Source of the DNA: Dehalococcoidia bacterium
Lineage (GTDB): Bacteria; Chloroflexota; Dehalococcoidia; JACVQG01
Direction of reading: 5' to 3'
DNA length: 10,345 bases
NCBI GenBank assembly: GCA_015661045.1
Contig: JACVQG010000101.1
Span: 1 to 10,345 of the forward strand
Part shown: positions 1 to 7,016 of the stretch, in pieces
Layout of the letters: every line of letters begins with the position of its first letter
Numbering within the stretch: position 1 is the stretch's first letter
Translations under genes and position numbers: made by a program
The notes under the pieces: model-generated
Seen by the model: only the letters and a program-made list of their open reading frames with translations
Databases searched by the model: none
Told to the model about the DNA's origin: nothing

Positions 1-534
1 AGTCTCCCACGAGAGTTCATTGTAGCACTTCCCTATATCCTCCAGGTAGTGGGCATCGCTATTTTTAAGCAGCAGGAGGTTGTGCTCCTGAGCGAACTGA
101 ATTATCTTATCTTTCTCCATATGCCAGTTGTGGCCGCCGTTTTCCATCTCGATTCCCTGTACCTTATCGCCGTTGAGGGTAAGAGTTCCGGGGTAACCAG
201 GGTGAGCTATGAATCGAAAAAGGCAGTTGCCTGGCAGGTAGAGTTCTACTATCTCCGTAGGGCCGTAATCTATCTCCTGTCCAGGAATTATCAGGACAGT
301 GTTGTCGAAGTGGGTCTCCACCACAGCCTTCACTTTCCGGGCAAACCGCTGCCGCGCGTGGTCGGTAATGGCTATGCCGTCCAGTCCCTTTGCTTTTATT
401 GCAGCGACAATCCGGGCCACAACGTCTATGGAGGGATCGCTAAACCCTACCGCTTCCAGGCAATGGGTGTGGAGGTCCAGCTTTAGTTTTCGGTTGGCGA
501 TGGATGGGGATTCGGAAAGGAAGGATTTAGCCAT
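1..534 (-). CDS. PHP-domain metal-dependent phosphoesterase/hydrolase (3' end cut by window edge)
   Basis: The 178 residues visible run off the left edge with no stop, so the C-terminus is missing. The metal-site motifs of the PHP (polymerase and histidinol phosphatase) family appear in order: DLHTH (His22, His24), ITDH (Asp58, His59), PGQEI (Glu87), AHPG (His111) and NSDAH (Asp160, His162). Such proteins hydrolyse phosphate esters with two or three metal ions; small stand-alone members act on nucleotides, sugar phosphates or unknown substrates. No signal peptide or membrane segment is visible, so it should be cytoplasmic. The ATG lies 3 nt after the stop of the ferredoxin gene, indicating co-transcription with the flavoprotein/ferredoxin pair. 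The Shine-Dalgarno is weak (AAAGG about 11 nt upstream), which suggests translational coupling. The family call is firm; the substrate cannot be told. Confidence 0.85.
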   Translation of the reverse strand, partial: MAKSFLSESPSIANRKLKLDLHTHCLEAVGFSDPSIDVVARIVAAIKAKGLDGIAITDHARQRFARKVKAVVETHFDNTVLIIPGQEIDYGPTEIVELYLPGNCLFRFIAHPGYPGTLTLNGDKVQGIEMENGGHNWHMEKDKIIQFAQEHNLLLLKNSDAHYLEDIGKCYNELSWET

Positions 535-537
535 CGG

Positions 538-756
538 TTACCAGGCCTTTACCATCCTTCGCTCGTGGACAGCCACACATCTGATAGCATCCTGGGGGCA
601 TTCGCTCTGACACAAAAAACAGCTCTGGCAATCGCGCAGGTACGCTATGTACGCCTTCCTGGTGATCCCATCCAGACGCAGGACGTCCAGGGGACAAATA
701 TCCACACAAATGTTGCAGCCGTTACAGAGACGGACATCGATGTGCCTTATGCCCAT
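538..756 (-). CDS. 2[4Fe-4S] ferredoxin, AprB-like electron-transfer partner of the flavoprotein
   Basis: This 72-residue protein has two complete CxxCxxCxxxCP motifs: Cys11, 14, 17, 21 followed by Pro22, and Cys43, 46, 49, 53 followed by Pro54. That is the bacterial 2[4Fe-4S] ferredoxin pattern; Cys60 is extra. An upstream in-frame ATG at 810 exists, but the start at 756 is chosen because AAAGGGG sits at the right distance before it and because the added residues would lie inside the flavoprotein gene. The start overlaps the last 10 nt of the flavoprotein gene, a sign of translational coupling. The order flavin subunit then small ferredoxin resembles adenylylsulfate reductase AprA/AprB, although this ferredoxin is much shorter than true AprB. 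It probably passes electrons to or from the FAD of the neighbouring protein. The ferredoxin call is firm; the pairing is inferred from context. Confidence 0.92.
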   Translation of the reverse strand: MGIRHIDVRLCNGCNICVDICPLDVLRLDGITRKAYIAYLRDCQSCFLCQSECPQDAIRCVAVHERRMVKAW

Positions 757-1823
757 TGTATTTCCCCTTTCTCCACATTCACTATACCGAGTTTCTGAGC
801 TAACTGCCACATGTGGTTCAGGTTTTTTGTCCGTTCCACTTGATAGGGATAGCTTTGCAAAGGAACATCCCGGGTAATGAGCTTTACCCGTCCGTTATCC
901 TGTCGGGCAACCACCCACTTGAGCCAGTTTTCGTTATCTTCATAGGGGAAGTCCTCTCGCAACAGCACGCGGGATTCGGTCCTGGCTAAGGCCATGCGCA
1001 GGTGAAGCTCAGCTACCAGCGCCAGATTCCGCACCTCATGGGCTATCCTCAGGTAGTGGGGGTCATACGCCCGCAGCATTGGCAACTGGTTATCCCTGAT
1101 GTCCTCTACGGCCTGTAAAGCCCGGCGCATCCTTTCGCCGTGCCGGAGCAGCAACACATTATAGGGAATCACAGCCTCCTGGATAGCCAGAAGTATCTGG
1201 TCGGGCTCTATACCATAGCTACGTTGAAGGGGTTTGTAAGCCTCCTCCCTCAGTTGTTTTACCTGTTCTTCATCCAGAGATGGGGATGCCCCGCTACAGG
1301 CGAATTCGGCTGCCGATTTGCCGGCTGTGGCGCCCGAGGTAGCGGCTGAGGCCAGTCCTGTTGGCACCGCCTGGGGAGAACAGGCTTCACCGCAGGCAAA
1401 TAGCCCCTGAAGAGTAGCCTCAAAACGCCGGTTAACCACGAGGCCCGGCCTGCCCAACGTGGCCATGGGCATCCATTCCACCGGCTGGGTAAAACGCTCA
1501 TTAGCTACCAGGCCAACGCTTTCAAACATCTTCATAGCCAGCGGCAGTACGTCCTTGAGCCTTCGTATCTGTTCGGGGGTGAGGTGTGTCATATCCATGA
1601 ACAGGGGTGCATTGCCCTGTTGGGCCTCCAGGCAAAACGCAAAGGCGAGAAAACGCAACCCTGCCCGTTCCTTGAGGGTCGGATTATATTTCTCCATAAA
1701 ACGTTCGCCTTTAGCGTTAATTAAGCGTCCTCCCTCACCGACGAACTTGTTCATCCCCGGCCCAATATCGTAGCGGGCCGGCATGACATTTGTGGGAGCA
1801 TCATTGTTATCGGCTCCACTCAA
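747..1823 (-). CDS. C-terminal fragment of a split AprA/fumarate reductase-like FAD flavoprotein
   Basis: This frame carries the second half of the flavoprotein whose N-terminus is encoded at 1820-2434. Visible elements are VMPARYDIGPG (residues 13-23 from the TTG at 1823), which resembles the substrate-side region of AprA, then the C-terminal FAD segment LFACGEA (141-147) with GLASAATSGATAG (156-168). The helical C-terminal domain follows, with RTESRVLLREDFP (281-293) and NENWLKW (297-303), typical of the succinate dehydrogenase/fumarate reductase/AprA superfamily. The QxHPT histidine motif of fumarate reductases is not seen, so this is not an ordinary SdhA/FrdA. The TTG at 1823 is probably not a real start: the same frame reads AFRAGAEL just upstream (1844-1821), a conserved family motif, and is then blocked by a TAG at 1847-1845. 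The fragment lacks the N-terminal dinucleotide-binding motif and is unlikely to work alone. Its stop overlaps the ferredoxin start. Confidence 0.75.
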   Translation of the reverse strand: MSGADNNDAPTNVMPARYDIGPGMNKFVGEGGRLINAKGERFMEKYNPTLKERAGLRFLAFAFCLEAQQGNAPLFMDMTHLTPEQIRRLKDVLPLAMKMFESVGLVANERFTQPVEWMPMATLGRPGLVVNRRFEATLQGLFACGEACSPQAVPTGLASAATSGATAGKSAAEFACSGASPSLDEEQVKQLREEAYKPLQRSYGIEPDQILLAIQEAVIPYNVLLLRHGERMRRALQAVEDIRDNQLPMLRAYDPHYLRIAHEVRNLALVAELHLRMALARTESRVLLREDFPYEDNENWLKWVVARQDNGRVKLITRDVPLQSYPYQVERTKNLNHMWQLAQKLGIVNVEKGEIQWA

Positions 1824-2434
1824 TTCCGCCCCGGCGCGAAATGCCTATACCACGAATTACCGGTGGCGATGACAGTAGCGCCGGCTTTAAAAACATGGAG
1901 GTTGCCATCACGGGTGTTGAAACCGATAGCGCCTGTTACCCGTCCATCCCGGGTGAGTAAATCGGTGATGGTGATACGGTGGAGCTGAGTTATTCCCTTT
2001 CTGATAGCTGCCCGCGCCATAGCATCCATAAGCTGAGGGCCGTAAAAGCTGATAATCGGATAGCTACCCCGTCCAGCCCGCCTCTCCAGTTTACCCTCTG
2101 CCGTCCTGACGAACTCTACTCCGAGGCTGGCCATCTCCTGGGTAATATCCCAGCTTTGTTCAATGTGGTCTTGCATCAGGTCCTGCTGAGCAAGGAAGCC
2201 CTGGGCACGGGTCATGCGCTTGACGCGGTCGCCCAGGTCGTCTTCATCGGGGAAATAGGTGTGCATAACGCCAGCGGCAAAGCAGCTAGCCCCGGTTTTG
2301 CCCACCTTACCTTTATCCACCTGGACCACCCTGTTGGCGCCAGCCTCTTTGGCCCGGATGGCGGCGTATACGCCTGCCAGTCCGCCGCCAATAACAAGGA
2401 CATCTATATCTTCATATCTTTTTTCAGCGGGCAT
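1820..2434 (-). CDS. N-terminal fragment of a split AprA/fumarate reductase-like FAD flavoprotein
   Basis: The 204 residues start with an FAD Rossmann fold: DVLVIGGGLAGVYAA (GxGxxG at 16-21), an acidic residue at the end of the second strand (VQVDKG, Asp40), and KTGASCFAAG (46-55), the FAD-contacting loop of the SdhA/FrdA/AprA/L-aspartate oxidase superfamily. It ends with the ATG strand (190-192), after which the frame runs for 12 residues of unrelated sequence (NSWYRHFAPGRN) to a TGA at 1822-1820. Family members continue with a TGDG-type motif and then AFRAGAEL; here AFRAGAEL lies in another frame and the TGDG residues are not visible in any frame. This half is therefore truncated by a small out-of-frame deletion or sequence error. 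The start is supported by AAAGAGGT a few bases before the ATG. With the ferredoxin it would form a cytoplasmic oxidoreductase of unknown substrate if intact. Confidence 0.75.
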   Translation of the reverse strand: MPAEKRYEDIDVLVIGGGLAGVYAAIRAKEAGANRVVQVDKGKVGKTGASCFAAGVMHTYFPDEDDLGDRVKRMTRAQGFLAQQDLMQDHIEQSWDITQEMASLGVEFVRTAEGKLERRAGRGSYPIISFYGPQLMDAMARAAIRKGITQLHRITITDLLTRDGRVTGAIGFNTRDGNLHVFKAGATVIATGNSWYRHFAPGRN

Positions 2435-2572
2435 CTAAACCTCTTTCACAAATTACAAAAAGGTGGACAATTGTATTGCCGCTACACCCTGGTCATTGCC
2501 ATTTTAAAATGAATAGGCAGTGTGGCATTGTTGGACATTAACCTTATGCCTACGAAAGGTAATGGGCCAGAT

Positions 2573-2670
2573 CTCCCCCTTTTGCGAAAGGGGGATAAAA
2601 GGGGGATTTTCCTGTTACATAAATGGAGAAGGGAAATCCCTCTCAGTCTCCCTTTGACAAAGGGAGAGGG
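2573..2670. repeat. four-armed intergenic palindromic element
   Basis: The roughly 98-bp stretch is an imperfect inverted repeat of two halves, about 2573-2612 and 2631-2670, around a short centre. Each half contains its own hairpin: TCCCCCTTT (2574-2582) pairs with AAAGGGGGA (2587-2595) around a 4-nt loop, and TCTCCCTTT (2647-2655) pairs with AAAGGGAGA (2659-2667) around GAC. The inner arms, GGGGGATTTTCC (2601-2612) and GGGAAATCCCTC (2631-2642), also nearly complement each other. The design fits non-coding palindromic repeats scattered between genes in some bacterial genomes, or a miniature element without transposase. Copy number cannot be seen here. Confidence 0.7.
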
Positions 2671-2697
2671 TAAATGTCGCCTCACTTACAGAAATGT

Positions 2698-2714
2698 TTC
2701 ACCAATTTGGTGAA
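2698..2714. promoter_or_regulatory. 17-bp perfect palindrome, possible operator
   Basis: TTCACCAA and TTGGTGAA are perfect 8-bp arms around one T. The size and symmetry fit a dimeric regulator site, but it lies about 260 nt before the flavoprotein start and beside a repeat element, so a function in regulation is only a possibility. Confidence 0.3.
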
Positions 2715-2915
2715 GGAACTGCTCCTTTAACAAAGTTCAATGGGTGGTGGATTTTAGGCGGCTGGTCATGTTGACATTTTACCAGGTAACGATAATAGGT
2801 CGCTCCGGGGTGAATCTTACTGGCTTGGAAGGGTATCTGTCAACGGTCTTAACTACGCTACCCCCAACCGCTGAGCTTTATTCAGGGCAAACGTTAAAAT
2901 CAGCAGTTTTCCGCC

Positions 2916-4025
2916 TCAGCCGCGTGGCTTTGACAATAATTTCTGGTTAAGTTTTTCCTGCTCGTCTTTCCACAGACCTTTTTCTTTGAAGTACTTGACA
3001 GCTCCCGGTTGTACCGGCGAGGCAATGACACTTATAGCCCGCTCCGGCGTCCACCATTTCATGAGAGGGTGCTTGTCCTTGTATTCATCATAATGAGAAA
3101 AAACGGTATTGAGAAATGTGTAAACTGTATCCGGCTCCAAATCCGCCCTGCCGGCCATCCCGCAGGGATAGAAAACATACGGCATGTCACTTTTATTTAT
3201 GCCATCCCCCTTCTCCCATATTCCCGGATGTATCTCAGGGAACCGCTCTTGAGCCTTCTGCACTATTTCTTTAGGCACCGGAACGCCGTACAGGGGTTTG
3301 GTGCGGTCAAGCTCAACAATGGGCAGCACAGTGGGGATGTACCACACTCCAATAGCTTTGCCGTCCTGGATGCCTTTGGTAGCCTCATTGACATCAGCGT
3401 AGGTGAGCATTTCCAAATCTTCTGGCTTAACACCAGCCTCTTTAAGAATAAAGGGCACCAATTCATTAATTATGCGCATGCCTTTCATATAAACATAAAC
3501 CTTCTTACCTTTGAGATCGGTAAGACTTTTAACGTTGGGGTCAGTTGTGTTGAATCCATAGGGTTGATCCTGTCCAATAGCCACCTGCATCACTGGATGA
3601 GGCCCCCCCTGGTCTTTCCAGTAGAACTCCCCGTAGTAGGCATCTCTAACATCGGTGGTGCTACAGTGAATGGCCAGGTCTATGTCTTTTGTTTTCATAA
3701 GAGGTATCCAACGGGCCGCTGCCCCGGAAGGCTCAACAGCAATTTTCGTGCCGGTATACTTACTGATAACCTCGGAGAAGGCGCTGGCAACAATATAACT
3801 GGTGGTGCCCACTCCAGCGGTCGCAATAGACATCACGGGTGGTAATTTGGCTGCCGGGGTTGAGGTTGGAGTAGCAACTACACGCGTTGGTGTCGGAGTG
3901 GCAAGTAACGGAGTGGCTGCCAGCGGCGTTGCCGTTGGCGCCGGGGCAGGTTTGGAAGCGCACGCACCCAATAGTAGAGCCAGGATTATGGGGAGAGTTA
4001 ACCAGACAATTTTTTGTTTCGCCAT
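2916..4025 (-). CDS. TAXI-family TRAP transporter substrate-binding lipoprotein
   Basis: The 369-residue precursor begins with a lysine, a hydrophobic stretch and a lipobox, LLLGAC, giving Cys22 as the lipidated residue. It is therefore exported and membrane-anchored. A Pro/Thr/Ala-rich linker (about 26-62) separates the anchor from the binding domain, which opens with SIATAGVGTTSYIVASAFSE, the typical start of TAXI (TRAP-associated extracytoplasmic immunogenic) receptors. AVEPSGAAARWIPLMKTKDIDLAI and LKGKKVYVYMKG are also in family style. TAXI receptors capture organic acids or amino acids and pass them to a fused DctQM-type permease. No permease gene is visible within the window, so the receptor is an orphan here. 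The ATG at 4025 is supported by AAGGAGG six bases upstream. A separate promoter lies just before it, and 415 nt separate it from the sugar genes. The ligand cannot be told from sequence. Confidence 0.9.
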   Translation of the reverse strand: MAKQKIVWLTLPIILALLLGACASKPAPAPTATPLAATPLLATPTPTRVVATPTSTPAAKLPPVMSIATAGVGTTSYIVASAFSEVISKYTGTKIAVEPSGAAARWIPLMKTKDIDLAIHCSTTDVRDAYYGEFYWKDQGGPHPVMQVAIGQDQPYGFNTTDPNVKSLTDLKGKKVYVYMKGMRIINELVPFILKEAGVKPEDLEMLTYADVNEATKGIQDGKAIGVWYIPTVLPIVELDRTKPLYGVPVPKEIVQKAQERFPEIHPGIWEKGDGINKSDMPYVFYPCGMAGRADLEPDTVYTFLNTVFSHYDEYKDKHPLMKWWTPERAISVIASPVQPGAVKYFKEKGLWKDEQEKLNQKLLSKPRG

Positions 4026-4059
4026 GTAGCACCTCCTTAATATTTACCTGGAACCACTG

Positions 4060-4087
4060 ATTATATCTTTACAGCGTATTTGTTTAA
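4060..4087 (-). promoter_or_regulatory. sigma-70-type promoter of the TAXI gene
   Basis: On the minus strand a perfect TATAAT -10 box (4065-4060) is preceded, with a 16-nt spacer, by a weak -35 (TTAAAC, 4087-4082). Transcription would start near 4053, leaving a leader of under 30 nt that contains the strong Shine-Dalgarno of the gene. The weak -35 suggests that an activator may help. Confidence 0.5.
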
Positions 4088-4232
4088 GGAGAACCCCCGT
4101 AAGTCGGACCTTCAAATGACCTACGCGTGTACTGAACCCTCTCAGGCTGCTACTAATATTTTAAAAGCATATGGTATATTATGTTAAGTGACCAATATCC
4201 AGGTTATGTTCAGCTTACTACAAAAGGTAGTC

Positions 4233-4253
4233 GTCAAAGGAAATTCCTTTGAC
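4233..4253. promoter_or_regulatory. 21-bp perfect palindrome, possible operator
   Basis: Arms GTCAAAGGAA and TTCCTTTGAC are perfectly complementary around a single A at 4243. With no loop it makes a poor RNA hairpin, so a DNA site for a dimeric regulator is more likely. It lies about 150 nt upstream of the predicted TAXI promoter in an otherwise featureless, AT-rich stretch. Confidence 0.4.
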
Positions 4254-4440
4254 ATTCGGAAGCGGTGTAAAAGATAGAACGTCTGGAAAATAATGAGGCA
4301 AAGTTACTCCTAATCTATGTGGTTGTCAAGTTTGTGAACAATATCATTTGCGCAGGGGACCTGAATCAAACGAACGTTATTCGGAGAGATTTGAGCCGGC
4401 TAATAGAGTAAAGAGACTCCTGGCTCCTTGAGCTATCTAT

Positions 4441-5499
4441 TTATATCTGTGCAAGTCTGCCCTTCAGATAGTCGATAACTGCTACAGGGGAGGGATCTAT
4501 TCCATAGAGAAGCGCCAGGTAATAGCTGGTGTAGTCGCCCAGCGCTATCAGGCTCATCATCTGACTTAACGGACTTTGCCCTTGTCCGTCCAGTATCTGG
4601 TGGGGCACTTTCCTCTGAGCTAAAATCTCACTGGTTATCTGGCAACGGAGCTGGATTCTGGGATTAAGCAGTGGTGAACGCAAGATTGTTATAAAAATAT
4701 GAGCGCCTAGCTCAGCAGGGAACTCGTAGCCAACCAGGGCGTTATGATTTAGCTCCGGCAAGACCTCGTAAAATGCCCACGCCTTAGAATTCTCGTTAAT
4801 TTGAGTCTTCCATCTCCTGGCTACCGAAGCCAGAAAACCGCCACCATAGGTAACCGCCAGGCGGCCAAAGAATTGGTTAGCTAACCGTTTCGCGGGATTA
4901 TTATCCAGCGGTACATCTTTTCCCAGAGAATTTGCCTGGGACTTTATAATAGATAGCATTTCTTCCATATCGGCTGCTTTGTCCTTAACCAAGCCAAGGT
5001 TATTGAGAATACCCAGTAACCCAATGAAGCTGTATCCCAACGCAGCCCGGGGAGGCGCTGCATAATCAATAGACAGGACCGGGATACCCAGAGCGGTAGC
5101 TTTTTCCTTCAGGCTTCCGCCGGAGGTTATGGCCAGTTTTCTGGCGGGGGTTTTTAAGGCCGCTTCGTAGGAAGATAGAGTCTCTTCAGTGGCTCCTGAA
5201 TAGCTTGCAAGAACAATGAGAGTATTGCGGTCAATGTTTGGAGGCAAGCCATAGTCCCGGTGTACCACTAATTCCAATCCATCCAGAGCCGCCAGCCCGG
5301 CCACCAGGTCTCCGCCAATAGCCGAACCTCCCATACCGGCAACTATCACCTTATTTACCCTGCGGTAGGGAGCCGGTATGGTCAGTTGTTTAGCTTTTTC
5401 CCACGCTTGCTGGCATTGTTCCGGTAAACGCTGGAGATGGGAGAGCATTTTATTTTTGTCCAGGTTAGCATAGGTCTTGGGGTTGTCTAAATTAATCAT
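4441..5499 (-). CDS. bifunctional phosphoglucose/phosphomannose isomerase
   Basis: This 352-residue cytoplasmic enzyme interconverts glucose-6-P or mannose-6-P with fructose-6-P. It has two SIS (sugar isomerase) domains. The first carries VAGMGGSAIGGD (53-64) and LASYSGATEET (97-107), the sugar-phosphate binding loops of the family. The second carries NENSKAWAFYEVLPELNHN (235-253). By family pattern Glu236 and His252 match the catalytic glutamate and histidine of archaeal/bacterial PGI/PMI enzymes. Length is normal for this short PGI/PMI class, which is distinct from classical Pgi. The ATG is 2 nt after the phosphohexomutase stop, with GGAG a few bases before it inside that gene's end, so the two are co-transcribed and coupled. 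Together they would provide mannose-1-P or glucose-1-P. The family call is firm; which activity dominates is not visible. Confidence 0.93.
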   Translation of the reverse strand: MINLDNPKTYANLDKNKMLSHLQRLPEQCQQAWEKAKQLTIPAPYRRVNKVIVAGMGGSAIGGDLVAGLAALDGLELVVHRDYGLPPNIDRNTLIVLASYSGATEETLSSYEAALKTPARKLAITSGGSLKEKATALGIPVLSIDYAAPPRAALGYSFIGLLGILNNLGLVKDKAADMEEMLSIIKSQANSLGKDVPLDNNPAKRLANQFFGRLAVTYGGGFLASVARRWKTQINENSKAWAFYEVLPELNHNALVGYEFPAELGAHIFITILRSPLLNPRIQLRCQITSEILAQRKVPHQILDGQGQSPLSQMMSLIALGDYTSYYLALLYGIDPSPVAVIDYLKGRLAQI

Positions 5500-5501
5500 T
5501 T

Positions 5502-6929
5502 TTATACTCCGACAAGGTTTTTTCCTTCAGCTAACAGGTTTTCCACGTTGGCCGGGCTGGAGCTTTCCGCATAAATTCTTAACAAAGGCTCTGTGCCTGA
5601 TGCACGAATCAGAAGCCAGGACTTATCGGCTAAATGAAAACGCAATCCATCCGGGGTATCCCGCCCTGTAACCTTCAGGCCGGCCAGACTCTTTGGGCGT
5701 TTGGCCGATATCTTGTCCATTATTCCATCCCGTTGCTGAGGAGAAAGGGTTATATCAGAGCGGTTATAGTAATGCGGCCCCACTTTTTTATATAGATATT
5801 CTATAAGCTGGCCGGGGGTTTTACCCATTCCCACCATCAAATCCAGGAAGTAAAGTCCAGCCAGGATTCCATCCCGCTCCAGCACATGTCCCCGGAACCC
5901 ATAGCCACCGCTCTCCTCTCCACCTATAAGAGCATTATGTGCCTCCATTAATGGCGCCACATATTTAAAGCCCACAGAAGTCTCCATTACCGGCACGCCA
6001 TATATCTCTCCCAGGCGGTCGAGCATAGTGGTGGAGGTAATTGTCTTGATAATGGCCCCTTTCTGTCCCCGCACCTCCAGGAGATAAAGAGCCAGCAAGG
6101 CAAAAACCTGATGGGGCGTCAGGAATTGTCCCTGTTCATCCACTACGCCCAGACGGTCGGCATCGCCATCGGTAGCCAAACCCACCATAGCTCTCGATTC
6201 CTTTACGGCACTGGCCAGTTCTACCAGATTACGGGCTATCGGCTCCGGATTATGCATTCCAGGGAATAGCGGGTTGCGTTCACCGTGGATTTCTGTCACC
6301 TTTGTCTTAGCGCCCTGAAGTAATGTATTAAAATAACCCATACCCGCCCCGAACATGGCATCTGCGACCATGGGAATGCCGGCCAGGCGTAACCTGGGCA
6401 GGTTAATCAATCCCACCAGGTGGTCCATATATCCGGGAGCCAGGTCTATGTCCACAACCAGACCACTGGATCGGGCCTGCGTTAAAGGCAATATCTGGAC
6501 TTTGCCCCCTGATTGTATCCGGACAATACTCTTCTCCAGTTCTTCAGTAACCTCAGGAGGTGCGCTTGTTCCCTGGGCAGTCTTTATCTTAAACCCATTC
6601 CATTGAGCAGGATTGTGGCTGGCAGTGATAATGATGGCTCCGGCGGTTTTTTGAGCCAGAGCGCTATAGCTGATAACCGGCGTAGGAGTAGGTTTAGTGC
6701 ACAAATACACCTTTACTCCATTCCCTGCCAAAACCTCCGCACAGGCCGCTGCGAAATCCTCAGAGGCAAACCGGGTATCGTAGCCAATAATTATTCCCTT
6801 CTTGCTTTGCTTGGAACGCTTGAGGTAACTGGCAACGCTCTGGGCGCAAGCCCGGACATTATCAAAGGTGAAATCCTCGGCGATGATAGCCCGCCAGCCA
6901 TCGGTGCCAAATTTAATTGAAGATGGCAT
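5502..6929 (-). CDS. phosphoglucomutase/phosphomannomutase (alpha-D-phosphohexomutase family)
   Basis: The 475-residue enzyme moves phosphate between C6 and C1 of glucose or mannose phosphates. All four family motifs are present in order: the phosphoserine loop TASHNPAQWNGFKIK (102-116, Ser104), the Mg-binding DGDADR (254-259), the sugar-specificity loop GEESGG (337-342) and the phosphate-binding RASGTEP (442-448). The N-terminus SIKFGTDGWR is typical. The frame stays open upstream to 7046, but the start at 6929 is chosen because it lines up with the family N-terminus and has AAGGGG about 8 nt before it; the upstream codons fall inside a terminator hairpin. The gene is followed at 2 nt by the isomerase gene. 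Expression probably depends on the promoter at 7017-7046 and on read-through of the terminator at 6951-7000. Glucose versus mannose preference cannot be decided from sequence alone. Confidence 0.93.
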   Translation of the reverse strand: MPSSIKFGTDGWRAIIAEDFTFDNVRACAQSVASYLKRSKQSKKGIIIGYDTRFASEDFAAACAEVLAGNGVKVYLCTKPTPTPVISYSALAQKTAGAIIITASHNPAQWNGFKIKTAQGTSAPPEVTEELEKSIVRIQSGGKVQILPLTQARSSGLVVDIDLAPGYMDHLVGLINLPRLRLAGIPMVADAMFGAGMGYFNTLLQGAKTKVTEIHGERNPLFPGMHNPEPIARNLVELASAVKESRAMVGLATDGDADRLGVVDEQGQFLTPHQVFALLALYLLEVRGQKGAIIKTITSTTMLDRLGEIYGVPVMETSVGFKYVAPLMEAHNALIGGEESGGYGFRGHVLERDGILAGLYFLDLMVGMGKTPGQLIEYLYKKVGPHYYNRSDITLSPQQRDGIMDKISAKRPKSLAGLKVTGRDTPDGLRFHLADKSWLLIRASGTEPLLRIYAESSSPANVENLLAEGKNLVGV

Positions 6930-6950
6930 ATCTAAGACCCCTTTTTCAGC

Positions 6951-7000
6951 AATAAAAAAACCCCCAGCATCGTAGATACAATCCACAAACGCCGAGGGTT
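6951..7000 (-). terminator. intrinsic terminator inside the phosphohexomutase leader
   Basis: Read on the minus strand, AACCCTCGGC (7000-6991) pairs along its full length, with two wobble pairs, with GCTGGGGGTT (6968-6959). An inner hairpin (GTGGAT, TGT loop, ATCTAC) lies between them, and a run of seven T (6960-6954) follows the stem. This is a strong rho-independent terminator. It lies 65 nt after the stop of the pyrophosphorylase fragment and 21 nt before the mutase start, so it can end upstream transcripts and also attenuate transcripts begun at 7017-7046. Confidence 0.8.
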
Positions 7001-7016
7001 TCATTCCCTTTTTTAT

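Larger units (their letters stand above)
2435..2915. other. intergenic region between TAXI gene and flavoprotein gene (481 nt)
   Basis: No convincing gene is present; short open frames here are made by the palindromic element at 2573-2670. The region also holds a 17-bp palindrome at 2698-2714 and a 12-bp one (CATTTTAAAATG) at 2500-2511. I do not see a clear intrinsic terminator after the TAXI stop at 2916, nor a convincing sigma-70 promoter for the flavoprotein gene. Confidence 0.6.
4026..4440. other. intergenic region upstream of the TAXI gene (415 nt)
   Basis: No gene is supported. The stretch contains the TAXI promoter (4060-4087) and a perfect 21-bp palindrome (4233-4253). Downstream of the isomerase stop at 4441 there is only a weak pairing of GAGCC with GGCTC and no T-run, so I do not call a terminator there. 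Confidence 0.6.

Noticed and set aside
49..486. 145-codon open frame on the plus strand
   Set aside because: The minus strand here encodes an intact series of PHP metal-site motifs, so this is an antisense shadow.
2482..2713. Short open frames on both strands between the TAXI and flavoprotein genes
   Set aside because: They consist mostly of the palindromic element at 2573-2670 and have no protein family features.
3009..3845. 278-codon open frame on the plus strand
   Set aside because: It lies wholly antisense to the TAXI receptor gene, which has a lipobox, family motifs and a strong ribosome binding site; the plus-strand product has no recognisable features.
4298..4329. TTGACA -35-like box on the minus strand upstream of the TAXI gene
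   Set aside because: The best -10 at 17 nt is TAACTT, a poor match, and the site is about 300 nt from the gene; the TATAAT at 4060-4065 is a better candidate.
4381..4440. Possible terminator after the isomerase gene
   Set aside because: Only a five-base GAGCC/GGCTC pairing with a large loop and no T-run is present.
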